In this document: piece by piece, positions 41,153-48,286 of the stretch
Layout: each line of letters begins with the position of its first letter
Numbering within the stretch: the stretch's first letter is position 1
Origin: Cyclobacteriaceae bacterium
GTDB lineage: Bacteria; Bacteroidota; Bacteroidia; Cytophagales; Cyclobacteriaceae
Length of the DNA: 64,000 bases
Assembly (NCBI GenBank): GCA_019694875.1
Contig: JAIBBC010000003.1
Coordinates: 798,469 to 862,468, forward strand
Direction of reading: 5' to 3'
The notes under the pieces: model-generated
Database searches by the model: none
What the model was told of the DNA's origin: nothing
What the model saw: the letters and a program-made list of their open reading frames with translations, nothing else
Position numbers and translations under genes: made by a program

Positions 41153-42194
41153 ACTGAATGCAACCGAACCGTGGTATTCGCTTGAATGGTTCAGGCCCGA
41201 TACACTGTTGTCGTTCTCGTGGGAGCGGCCAATCCTGCTATATTTCATTGCTGCGGTACCACTGATCTTTTTACTCCGCTGGCTGTGGCGATACCGGTTC
41301 AATCAGAAATTGCCTGTTGCGCTGGTGAAGAAAGAAATCAAAAGTTCACCCGTTACGCTGGTTCGGTTTATTCCGGATTTATTGCTGATGCTTTCGATGG
41401 CATTGATACTTGTTGCCCTGGCACGTCCGCAACGGACGAATGAAAAAGTGGAGCAGAAAACGGAAGGTATCGACATCATGCTGGCAATCGACATTTCGCA
41501 ATCCATGCAGTTGGAAGATTTCAGTCCCAATCGCCTGGAGGCCGCTAAGTCTGTTGCTCAAAAGTTTATCGATGGGCGTCTGAAAGACCGCATTGGCATT
41601 GTTGTATTCTCCGGAGAAGCGTTTTCACTTGCGCCCTTAACGAGCGATTATGGTTTATTAAAAACCTATATTAAAGACATCAGCTTTGATATGATCAACA
41701 ACCGCGGAACAGCTATCGGCAGCGCGTTGGGTGTTGTAATCAACCGCATGCGCGAGTCGGAAACAAAATCAAAAGTCTGCATTCTGCTGAGTGATGGTGA
41801 AAATACAGCCGGAAATATCGATCCCATTACAGCCGCTGAGCTTGCATCCGCGTACGGCATTAAAGTTTATACGATCGTTGTCGGAAAAGAAGGGCTTGTC
41901 CCCTACGGAAAAGATTTCTTCGGAAGGCCTAACATGGTTGAGAACACGGTTGACGAAACAACCATGCGAAAGATCGCGGAGATTGGCGGTGGAGAATTCT
42001 TCCGGGTAACCGATAACAAAACTCTTAATCAGGTTTTCAAACGGATTGACCAATACGAGAAGGCCGAAATTATTGAAACGCGGTTTAAAGACACGGCTGA
42101 TTACTATTACAACTATCTCGCGTGGGGCGTTGCGTTTTTGCTGGTGTGGCTGTTAACCAAATCCACGTTTATCAGCAACGTGTTACAGGACTGA
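41145..42194 (+). CDS. VWA domain-containing BatA-like membrane protein
   Basis: A 349-residue protein from the ATG at 41145, overlapping the upstream stop by 8 bases. It has two N-terminal transmembrane segments (about residues 28-44 and 66-85), a von Willebrand A domain with a complete MIDAS (AIDISQSM = DxSxS, then T in NRGTAIG, and LLSDGEN), and a final transmembrane helix (YLAWGVAFLLVWLL). BatA proteins are implicated in aerotolerance and stress in Bacteroides. BatB, BatC, BatE and MoxR are not next to it. Confidence 0.9.
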   Translation: MNELNATEPWYSLEWFRPDTLLSFSWERPILLYFIAAVPLIFLLRWLWRYRFNQKLPVALVKKEIKSSPVTLVRFIPDLLLMLSMALILVALARPQRTNEKVEQKTEGIDIMLAIDISQSMQLEDFSPNRLEAAKSVAQKFIDGRLKDRIGIVVFSGEAFSLAPLTSDYGLLKTYIKDISFDMINNRGTAIGSALGVVINRMRESETKSKVCILLSDGENTAGNIDPITAAELASAYGIKVYTIVVGKEGLVPYGKDFFGRPNMVENTVDETTMRKIAEIGGGEFFRVTDNKTLNQVFKRIDQYEKAEIIETRFKDTADYYYNYLAWGVAFLLVWLLTKSTFISNVLQD

Positions 42195-42197
42195 TTT

Positions 42198-42809
42198 TCA
42201 ATGAAAGATAATCAGCTTCAGGCCGAAGCCGAACATTACCACGCCCACTAAAATATTCATGATTTTCATGGTGCGGGCTGTAAGCAATACGCGCAGCTTA
42301 TCGGAAAGCTTGGCTTTAATAACATCGGTAGTAAACACTGTGGCAACGATCGAACAGAAGAATGTAGCGGCCCGGCCGTGCGTGGTGTAACCAAGTTCTG
42401 CGGTAGCCACGCCAATGGTTCCAATCCAGAAAAACAATACCATCGGGTTAAATCCATTGATTACGAAGCCTTTAGCCATCAACTGAACGGGTTTCCGCGC
42501 TTCAATATGTTCCGGATTATAAATCACCGGTCTGCGGGCTTTTACAAACAGATAATAGATTCCAAACGCGAGCAGGATTGCACCTCCGATGTAGGAAAGA
42601 TAAATCCTGAAATCGGGTGTGTTAATCAGCGAGATGCCCATATAGGCGACCGCAATACAAAGTGCATCGCTGAGTGATATACCCATGGCGACATATACCC
42701 CGCTTCTGAAGCCACGTTCAATACTGGTTTGAATAAGCGTAAAAAACACCGGCCCTACCAGTACCGCGAGCACAAGCCCGGAAACAACGCCTTTGATAAC
42801 TGCGTCCAT
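42198..42809 (-). CDS. LysE family translocator
   Basis: A 203-residue inner-membrane protein with six hydrophobic segments and the LysE/RhtB signature: VGPVFFTLIQTSIERGFRSGVYVAMGISLSDALCIAVAY near residues 18-56, and NGFNPMVLFFWIGTIGV near 110-126. The family exports amino acids or related metabolites. The start overlaps the upstream GH3 gene stop by one base (TGATG), so the two are co-translated. No LysG-like regulator is nearby. The substrate cannot be inferred. Confidence 0.9.
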   Translation of the reverse strand: MDAVIKGVVSGLVLAVLVGPVFFTLIQTSIERGFRSGVYVAMGISLSDALCIAVAYMGISLINTPDFRIYLSYIGGAILLAFGIYYLFVKARRPVIYNPEHIEARKPVQLMAKGFVINGFNPMVLFFWIGTIGVATAELGYTTHGRAATFFCSIVATVFTTDVIKAKLSDKLRVLLTARTMKIMNILVGVVMFGFGLKLIIFH

Positions 42810-44347
42810 CAGCGGCCTGCTAGGAATGATTTCCAGTCTTCCAACTGGGCGCCTTTGAGTACGCGTGGAAATTTATTTTGTCCACCGATCTTACCTTTCG
42901 ACTGCATCCAGTCGTAGAACGTTTGAACCGGCAGCACGTCAACATGAACATCTTTTAATGCTGCGCTGCGCTCGGTGGCATAGTCATCGTTAAGAATTTT
43001 CAAATGCTCATCAATTTTATCGCGCAAGACTTTTGCATCAACCTTGTCATCCGATCCCACATACCAGTGATGCGCGAATAATGTTCCATGCGGAATGCCG
43101 GCAACCGTAAACTCCGAAGCTGTGATATTTAACTCCTCGCAACTCAACTCCAGCGCTTTGTTCATATTCTCTACCGAAAGGTGTTCGCCACACAAACTCA
43201 GAAAATGTTTCGTGCGACCAGTAATCACAATTTCTGAATCCTCCAGTGAGGTGAACTTAACAACATCCCCGATCAAATAACGCCACGCACCCGCGCAGGT
43301 CGACAATAACAACGCATATTCTTTCCCCTCCTCTACTTCCCCAATCGTTACCGCCTCTGCATCCGGCTTAATATCTCCGTTAGCGTCAAAGTTCTTGTCT
43401 TCGAACGGAACAAACTCGTAAAATATTCCATTGTTAAGCACAATGCGCATTGACCGCCTGTTGGGATACGCCTGAAATCCAATAAATCCTTCAGACGCGA
43501 GATAGGTTTCAATATAATGAATCGGTCGGCCCAACAATTTTTCAAAACCTTTTCGGTATGGATCAAACGATACTCCACCATGAACATATACCTGGAGGTT
43601 AGGCCATACCTCATGGATGTTATCCACCTTGTAGTGCGCGATGATTTTTTCCATCAGGATCTGAATCCACGCAGGCACTCCTACAATTATCCCGATATCC
43701 CAGTCCTTCGCTTTGCGTGTAATCTCGTTAAGCTTGTTATCCCAGTTGCGGGTTTTTGCGATCTTCTTACCGGGTTTATAAAAATGCTGAAACCAGAATG
43801 GCAATCGTGCAGCCTGAATTCCGCTGAGGTCGCCATCAAAATAACTTCCCTTCTTGTTGAGGTGTGTGCTTCCTCCAAGCATTAAAATGCCAGCGGTAAA
43901 AAAATCAGAAGGCAGATCATATTTCGATAACGTTAAGATTTGCCGCAGGCTGGTGCGTTGAATGGCTTTCGTCATGCCCTTTGTTACGGGGATATGCTTC
44001 GAAGCTGACTCAGAGGTCCCCGAACTTAACGCAAAATATTTTGTTCGGCCGGGCCACGTAACATTCTTGATGCCCTTCAACGAAAGCTTCCACCAGTCGG
44101 CATACATTTTATTGTAGGTGTGGATCGGAATATTCTGGCGAAATACTTTGTGAAATTCCTTCTCCCCTTTCCGGAATGCTTTCAGGATATCCTTAAAGTT
44201 GTAGTATTTTCCAAACTCAGTATTGCTGGCCTCCATAAGAAGCTCTTTCAGCTCCTTTTTTTGCAGATCGAAAGGAGAAGTATACTCTTGCTCCATCATT
44301 TCCCGCAAATGCACTCCTTTTTTGAGCAAGGTTCCTAAAATCGCCAT
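42809..44347 (-). CDS. GH3 auxin-responsive promoter family protein
   Basis: A 512-residue ANL-superfamily adenylating enzyme of the GH3 type. The motifs are YFALSSGTSESASKHIPVT (P-loop, residues about 107-125), EGFIGFQAYPN (motif II region), and YRLIGDVVKF-like WRYLIGDVVKFTSLEDSEIVITGRTKHFLSLCGEHLS (motif III, around 355-390). Plant GH3 enzymes conjugate jasmonate or auxin to amino acids; bacterial members likely make acyl-amino acid conjugates. Co-translation with a LysE exporter hints that a small product is exported, but that is inference. Confidence 0.9.
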   Translation of the reverse strand: MAILGTLLKKGVHLREMMEQEYTSPFDLQKKELKELLMEASNTEFGKYYNFKDILKAFRKGEKEFHKVFRQNIPIHTYNKMYADWWKLSLKGIKNVTWPGRTKYFALSSGTSESASKHIPVTKGMTKAIQRTSLRQILTLSKYDLPSDFFTAGILMLGGSTHLNKKGSYFDGDLSGIQAARLPFWFQHFYKPGKKIAKTRNWDNKLNEITRKAKDWDIGIIVGVPAWIQILMEKIIAHYKVDNIHEVWPNLQVYVHGGVSFDPYRKGFEKLLGRPIHYIETYLASEGFIGFQAYPNRRSMRIVLNNGIFYEFVPFEDKNFDANGDIKPDAEAVTIGEVEEGKEYALLLSTCAGAWRYLIGDVVKFTSLEDSEIVITGRTKHFLSLCGEHLSVENMNKALELSCEELNITASEFTVAGIPHGTLFAHHWYVGSDDKVDAKVLRDKIDEHLKILNDDYATERSAALKDVHVDVLPVQTFYDWMQSKGKIGGQNKFPRVLKGAQLEDWKSFLAGR

Positions 44348-44387
44348 AAGTTTGTACCCGTGTTAAGCGGGCGGTTAAAAATACGGA

Positions 44388-45056
44388 ATGAGCATTAAAA
44401 ATAATATAGAGAAGTTCACGCAAACCTTACCCAAAGGTTGCCGCCTGATCGCGGTAAGCAAGACGCAGCCGGTGGAGAAGATTCTGGAGGCGTACGAGGC
44501 CGGCCAGCGATTGTTCGGAGAAAACAAGATTCAGGAACTCACAGCCAAGTACGAATCTTTGCCAAACGACATCGAATGGCATATGATCGGCCATGTGCAA
44601 AGCAACAAGGTTAAATACATGGCCCCTTTTGTTCACCTGATTCATTCGGTAGACAGTTTGAAACTGCTTGCAGAAATCGACAGGCAGGCTAAGAAAGTTA
44701 ACCGGACCATCAGCTGCCTGCTGCAAATTCATATCGCAACAGAAGAAACTAAATTCGGGTTTTCAGAAAGTGAAGTTTTGGAAACGCTTCAATCAGATCA
44801 GTTCAAAAGTCTGGCTAATGTCCGCATTTTGGGACTGATGGGTATGGCCACCTTGACTGATGATCAGGCTCAAATCCGCAAAGAATTTAAAAGTTTAAAA
44901 ACGCTGTTTGAGAAAATCAAATCCCTCCGAATACCGAATGTTGCTATGCAGGAATTATCGATGGGTATGAGCAGTGATTACAAAATTGCCATTGAAGAAG
45001 GGAGTACGTTTATCCGGGTTGGTACCGCTATATTTGGTGAACGTAATTACCCATAA
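44388..45056 (+). CDS. YggS family PLP-binding protein (PLP homeostasis)
   Basis: A 222-residue single-domain TIM barrel with PLP-binding Lys25 in IAVSKTQPVEKI, then FGENKIQE, WHMIGHVQSNKVKY, LLQIHIATEETKFGF and ELSMGMSSDYKIAIEEGSTFIRVGTAIFG, all canonical for the YggS/PROSC family. It binds pyridoxal phosphate and buffers its availability, without known catalysis. The start at ATG 44388 gives the usual length. It diverges from the GH3 gene by 40 bases. Confidence 0.95.
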   Translation: MSIKNNIEKFTQTLPKGCRLIAVSKTQPVEKILEAYEAGQRLFGENKIQELTAKYESLPNDIEWHMIGHVQSNKVKYMAPFVHLIHSVDSLKLLAEIDRQAKKVNRTISCLLQIHIATEETKFGFSESEVLETLQSDQFKSLANVRILGLMGMATLTDDQAQIRKEFKSLKTLFEKIKSLRIPNVAMQELSMGMSSDYKIAIEEGSTFIRVGTAIFGERNYP

Positions 45057-45085
45057 ATCAGGACTATCATCATAAAAGATATTAT

Positions 45086-45466
45086 ATGAATCAGCGGGCA
45101 AGTTTATTAACAGGATCAGTGTTGGGATTGCTGGGCGTGGCACTTGGCGCCTTCGGAGCTCATGCGCTCAAGGGAATGTTATCCGCTTCCGGCAGGCTGG
45201 ATACCTATGAACTTGCCGTACGGTACGAATTTTATCACGCTTTTGCATTGCTTGCCGTTGGGATTCTGCAGCACCATTTGTCGTCACGCTACCTCAAAAC
45301 TTCAGCGCTTCTTTTCCTCGCGGGAACTGTGCTGTTCAGCGGTAGCTTGTATGTACTTTGCCTGAGCGGCTGGACAGGCATCGCGATGGTTACCCCGTTT
45401 GGAGGCGTGTTGTTGATTTTCGGCTGGCTGTTTCTTGCTGTTGCCGTGTTTACCGGCAAAAAATAA
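45086..45466 (+). CDS. DUF423 family small membrane protein
   Basis: A 126-residue protein with four transmembrane segments and the DUF423 motif GVALGAFGAHALKGML (residues 17-32), then ELAVRYEFYHAFALLAVGIL and LFSGSLYVLCLSG...TPFGGVLLIFGWL. It corresponds to E. coli YgdD, an inner-membrane protein of unknown function. It lies 29 bases after the PLP-binding protein gene in the same direction and ends next to a bidirectional hairpin. Confidence 0.92.
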   Translation: MNQRASLLTGSVLGLLGVALGAFGAHALKGMLSASGRLDTYELAVRYEFYHAFALLAVGILQHHLSSRYLKTSALLFLAGTVLFSGSLYVLCLSGWTGIAMVTPFGGVLLIFGWLFLAVAVFTGKK

Positions 45467-45492
45467 AGCCGCCTCTTTCGAAACGGCTTTAT
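45465..45492. terminator. Bidirectional hairpin between the DUF423 and DUF1573 genes
   Basis: AAAGCCG pairs with CGGCTTT around a 12-base loop. On the minus strand it is followed by ATTTTTTG, on the plus strand by TTTATC, so it is a stronger terminator for the DUF1573 gene. Confidence 0.65.
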
Positions 45493-45514
45493 CATTACAA
45501 GAATATCGTAGAAC

Positions 45515-45931
45515 TTATTGAGGCTTCTTGTCGAGCACGTTAGTCGTAAACGTGATTGAAGATTCAGTTACCGAGTTCGAAATAATCGGAAGCACTTTAG
45601 TTTGCTTTCCCATTTTTCCTGCGCTGTTGAAACCTACTTTCAATTCACCTTTTCCGCCCGGCATAATCGGGTCGCGTGGCCACTGCGGTGTGGTACAGCC
45701 GCAAGAAGTCTGAATGTTTGTGATCAATAACGGCTGATTGCCAGTATTTGTAAACTTGAACGTATGCTCAACTACATCGCCCTGGTAGATATCACCAAAG
45801 TCGTGTGTGTTTTTTTCTAACGTAATAACGGGACCGTCAGCTTTAATAACGGGCGCCTGAGGCTTCGCTTCCTGCGCGAAGGCTGCTGAAACAAACAGTA
45901 CCAGGAATGCTAAAATCGCGTACTTCTTCAT
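45515..45931 (-). CDS. DUF1573 domain-containing secreted protein
   Basis: A 138-residue protein with signal peptide MKKYAILAFLVLFVSAAFAQ and a single Ig-like DUF1573 domain: NTHDFGDIYQGDVVEHTFKFTNTGNQPLLI, TSCGCTTPQWPRDPIMPGGKGELKVGFNSAGKMG. The CGCT motif is conserved across the family. These proteins are common in Bacteroidota and look like ASH/MSP-type beta sandwiches, probably periplasmic. The function is unknown. A TAACTTTG -7 element lies 14 bases upstream of the start. Confidence 0.92.
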   Translation of the reverse strand: MKKYAILAFLVLFVSAAFAQEAKPQAPVIKADGPVITLEKNTHDFGDIYQGDVVEHTFKFTNTGNQPLLITNIQTSCGCTTPQWPRDPIMPGGKGELKVGFNSAGKMGKQTKVLPIISNSVTESSITFTTNVLDKKPQ

Positions 45932-45945
45932 ATCTTAATTTTTTT

Positions 45946-45953
45946 CAAAGTTA
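45946..45953 (-). promoter_or_regulatory. Predicted -7 element of the DUF1573 gene
   Basis: Read on the minus strand the sequence is TAACTTTG, an exact TAnnTTTG match, 14 bases before the ATG at 45931. A -33 candidate is not at ideal spacing. Confidence 0.4.
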
Positions 45954-46064
45954 ATAAGACTCCAACAACAATGTTGCCAATAACATTCGAAATTTACGCG
46001 TTTATTTCGCGTGGCAACAACGAATCATCCTGCATAACAAAACTTTAACAGATATAACCGGCCC

Positions 46065-46541
46065 ATGAGCCCTGAAATACCTGATTTTTACCAACACCGA
46101 ACACGAATTCGCGTCTGCGGGCTGTGCTGGCAAAACGACCGGCTGCTAATGGTGAATCACCGGGGCCTTACGTCCGGAAACTTCTGGGCGCCACCTGGTG
46201 GCGGGGTCGAGTTTGCGGAAGGCGTTCACGATACGCTGGTTCGCGAATTCCTGGAGGAAACCAATATTCAGGTCAGCTCCGGAAAACTTCAGTTTGTATG
46301 CGAATTTATTCACCCCCCGTTGCACGCGGTTGAACTGTTTTTCATGGTGGATTACCTTGGAGGTGAGCCTGACATTGGGACAGATCCGGAGAGCAGTGCC
46401 GACAACCAACTGATTACCGATGTGTGCTTCATGAACATCGGAGACATTCTGGCGGTGCCTGAAAAGGAGCGTCATGGGATTTTCAAGATGGTGCAAACCC
46501 TCGCTGACTTAAAGAATCTGTCAGGCTTTCACAGAATATAG
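46065..46541 (+). CDS. NUDIX hydrolase
   Basis: A 158-residue protein with the Nudix box GGGVEFAEGVHDTLVREFLEETNI (residues about 45-68), matching GX5EX7REUXEEXGU except that Asn replaces the final Gly. It starts TRIRVCGLCWQNDRLLMVNHRG, a typical Nudix first strand. The substrate is unknown. It starts at ATG 46065, divergent from the DUF1573 gene, and is followed by DUF3822 in the same direction. Confidence 0.9.
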   Translation: MSPEIPDFYQHRTRIRVCGLCWQNDRLLMVNHRGLTSGNFWAPPGGGVEFAEGVHDTLVREFLEETNIQVSSGKLQFVCEFIHPPLHAVELFFMVDYLGGEPDIGTDPESSADNQLITDVCFMNIGDILAVPEKERHGIFKMVQTLADLKNLSGFHRI

Positions 46542-46651
46542 TGGCCAAATTCTGCGTTTTTAAGCAGTAAAATAATTATTATTGTACGCTTTCCCCGATT
46601 GCGCAGTGGTCGGGATTTTAACATACATCAACCGCTTAAAACGGAACGAAC

Positions 46652-47536
46652 TTGCAAGCGACAGAGACCACCTACAAGCTCATTAAAAAAATTAAAGACG
46701 ACCGTTTTGATGAGGACAAGATTCCGCAATACGAGTTGCTTTTGAATTTAGGAACACGGGATTTCCAGGTAGGGATTGTTGATACAGACGATAATCGTTT
46801 TTTATTGCTGGAAGATTATGTGTTTCCAAGTGTATCGTCACAAGATGAGCTCATTGATGCATTGGATGTACTGTTTGAAGCACATGCTTTTCTGAAAGCA
46901 AACTATTGGAAAACCATCAAGGTATCGCTAAAGAATCAAAACTTTGTGCAGGTGCCACAAGCCCTGTTTTCGGAAGAGGCCCTGGTCGACTACCTGAAAT
47001 TCAATACACACATCAATACCGAAGAGGAAGACTTTATTCCGGTGTACTTGAAAAACACGCAGGCGGTAACGGTATTTGCTATCCATAAAGACATCAAAGC
47101 CTGGTTCAAAAACGTTTATCCGAATAATAACCCAACGTTTGTTCATCAGTCGGCTGTACTGATTGACGGGGTTATGGAGGCTGCAAAAAATTATTCAACC
47201 AATCCCTTATACATTTATATCGATCGGTTTAAACTGCATGTGCTTTCGGTTCACAATGGCAACCTGATTTTTTACAATCAGTTTATCATCAAACAGTTTT
47301 CCGACTACGTCAAATATATCATGCTGGTGATGAAGTCACTGAATATGAATCAGCAAACCAGTCAGGTAATTCTTTGGGGTTATATCGGAAAGAACTCCCC
47401 GCATTACCACGAGTTTTATAAATACATCAACAATGTTGCTTTTGGTGAGCGGCCGGCCAATATTGACTTCAGCTATTTCTTCGATGAAGCTCAGGATCAC
47501 CACTTCTTCGACCTCTACAGTATTCACGTAAGCTGA
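46652..47536 (+). CDS. DUF3822 family protein
   Basis: A 294-residue protein. The only start compatible with the family length is TTG at 46652, because an in-frame stop lies just upstream and no early ATG exists. It has an actin/hexokinase-like alternation (LLLNLGTRDFQVGIVDTDDNRFLLLEDYVF, and NPLYIYIDRFKLHVLSVHNGNLIFYNQF), as in the DUF3822 family restricted to Bacteroidota. The function is unknown. It precedes coaD by 52 bases, a recurrent neighbour in the phylum. Confidence 0.85.
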   Translation: MQATETTYKLIKKIKDDRFDEDKIPQYELLLNLGTRDFQVGIVDTDDNRFLLLEDYVFPSVSSQDELIDALDVLFEAHAFLKANYWKTIKVSLKNQNFVQVPQALFSEEALVDYLKFNTHINTEEEDFIPVYLKNTQAVTVFAIHKDIKAWFKNVYPNNNPTFVHQSAVLIDGVMEAAKNYSTNPLYIYIDRFKLHVLSVHNGNLIFYNQFIIKQFSDYVKYIMLVMKSLNMNQQTSQVILWGYIGKNSPHYHEFYKYINNVAFGERPANIDFSYFFDEAQDHHFFDLYSIHVS

Positions 47537-47588
47537 TTGGGATATTTCCTGTATTTAACGACCTTTAGGAAGCTTTAATTCATTCTTC

Positions 47589-48050
47589 ATGAAGAAACGC
47601 ATCGCCCTTTTTCCAGGTTCGTTCGATCCTTTTACCAAAGGTCACGAAGACATCGTATTGCGCGGCCTTCAATTGTTTGACGAGATCGTGATTGCGATTG
47701 GCTACAACTCCCAGAAGAGCCAGCGTTACTTCGAGATCAACCTGATGATGGGCAAGATCCGCGAGACGTTCAAAAATTATCCGAACATCCGCGTAGAACA
47801 TTTCAGTCTGCTTACCGCTGAGTTCGCCCGGCAAAATGGCGCTGAATTTCTCTTACGCGGACTACGCAACACCACCGACTTCGAATACGAAAACAGCATC
47901 GCCCAGATAAACCGCAATTTGTACCAGGAACTTGAATCGGTTTTTCTCATCACTTCTCCCCAGTTCGCCTGGATCAGTTCTTCCATCATCCGCGAAGTGC
48001 ATCGCTACAAAGGTGACGTGTCGGAGTTCCTGCCGTATAAGCTGGATTAG
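47589..48050 (+). CDS. coaD: Phosphopantetheine adenylyltransferase
   Basis: A 153-residue nucleotidyltransferase for the fourth step of coenzyme A synthesis, joining 4'-phosphopantetheine with ATP to give dephospho-CoA. GSFDPFTKGHEDIV holds the T/HxGH motif at residues 16-19, LLRGLRNTTDFEYE the phosphopantetheine site, and WISSSIIREVHRYKGDVSEFLP the ISSTxxR-type ATP motif. The length is typical. It is the last gene before a repeat-rich intergenic region. Confidence 0.97.
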   Translation: MKKRIALFPGSFDPFTKGHEDIVLRGLQLFDEIVIAIGYNSQKSQRYFEINLMMGKIRETFKNYPNIRVEHFSLLTAEFARQNGAEFLLRGLRNTTDFEYENSIAQINRNLYQELESVFLITSPQFAWISSSIIREVHRYKGDVSEFLPYKLD

Positions 48051-48218
48051 ACGTTTAGTAAGACGTAAGATTTTGGACATCAGACTTAAGATGTTAGACT
48101 TAAGACGTTAGCAAAGCCTTTGTTGGTGTTCTTCACCGACAAAGGCGTCTCATCGACAAAAGGCGCTTCTGACTATCAGTTTCTTTACACGTTGGTGAAA
48201 ACACCAACAGGGGCCAAG
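48051..48218. repeat. Repeat-rich intergenic region after coaD
   Basis: A 14-bp unit AGACTTAAGAYGTT is tandemly duplicated at 48082-48095 and 48096-48109 with one mismatch. A 13-bp stem (GCCTTTGTTGGTG with CACCGACAAAGGC, one wobble pair) spans 48116-48146 with a 5-base loop. GTTGGTG-AAAA-CACCAAC forms a second hairpin at 48191-48208. CGACAAAGGCG and CGACAAAAGGCG are near-direct repeats. No T-tract follows either hairpin, and no ORF is present. It may be a degenerate mobile repeat or a structured RNA. Confidence 0.6.
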
Positions 48219-48219
48219 T

Positions 48220-48275
48220 AAAAAAAATTGGTTAAAGATTCGAGCCCATCAACTGAACTACAAACCTTTAACCAA
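48220..48275 (-). terminator. Intrinsic terminator of the alpha-2-macroglobulin gene
   Basis: On the minus strand TTGGTTAAAG (48275-48266) pairs with CTTTAACCAA (48237-48228) around a 28-base loop and is followed by eight T residues (48227-48220). Confidence 0.75.
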
Positions 48276-48286
48276 CAACAATCAAA

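Noticed and set aside
45972-46019. TGTTGCC/GGCAACA inverted repeat between the DUF1573 and NUDIX genes
   Set aside because: Arms of only 7 bp with a 34-base gap; could easily be chance, so not listed as a feature.
48082-48109. Possible CRISPR array
   Set aside because: Only two adjacent 14-bp units with no spacers and no cas genes.
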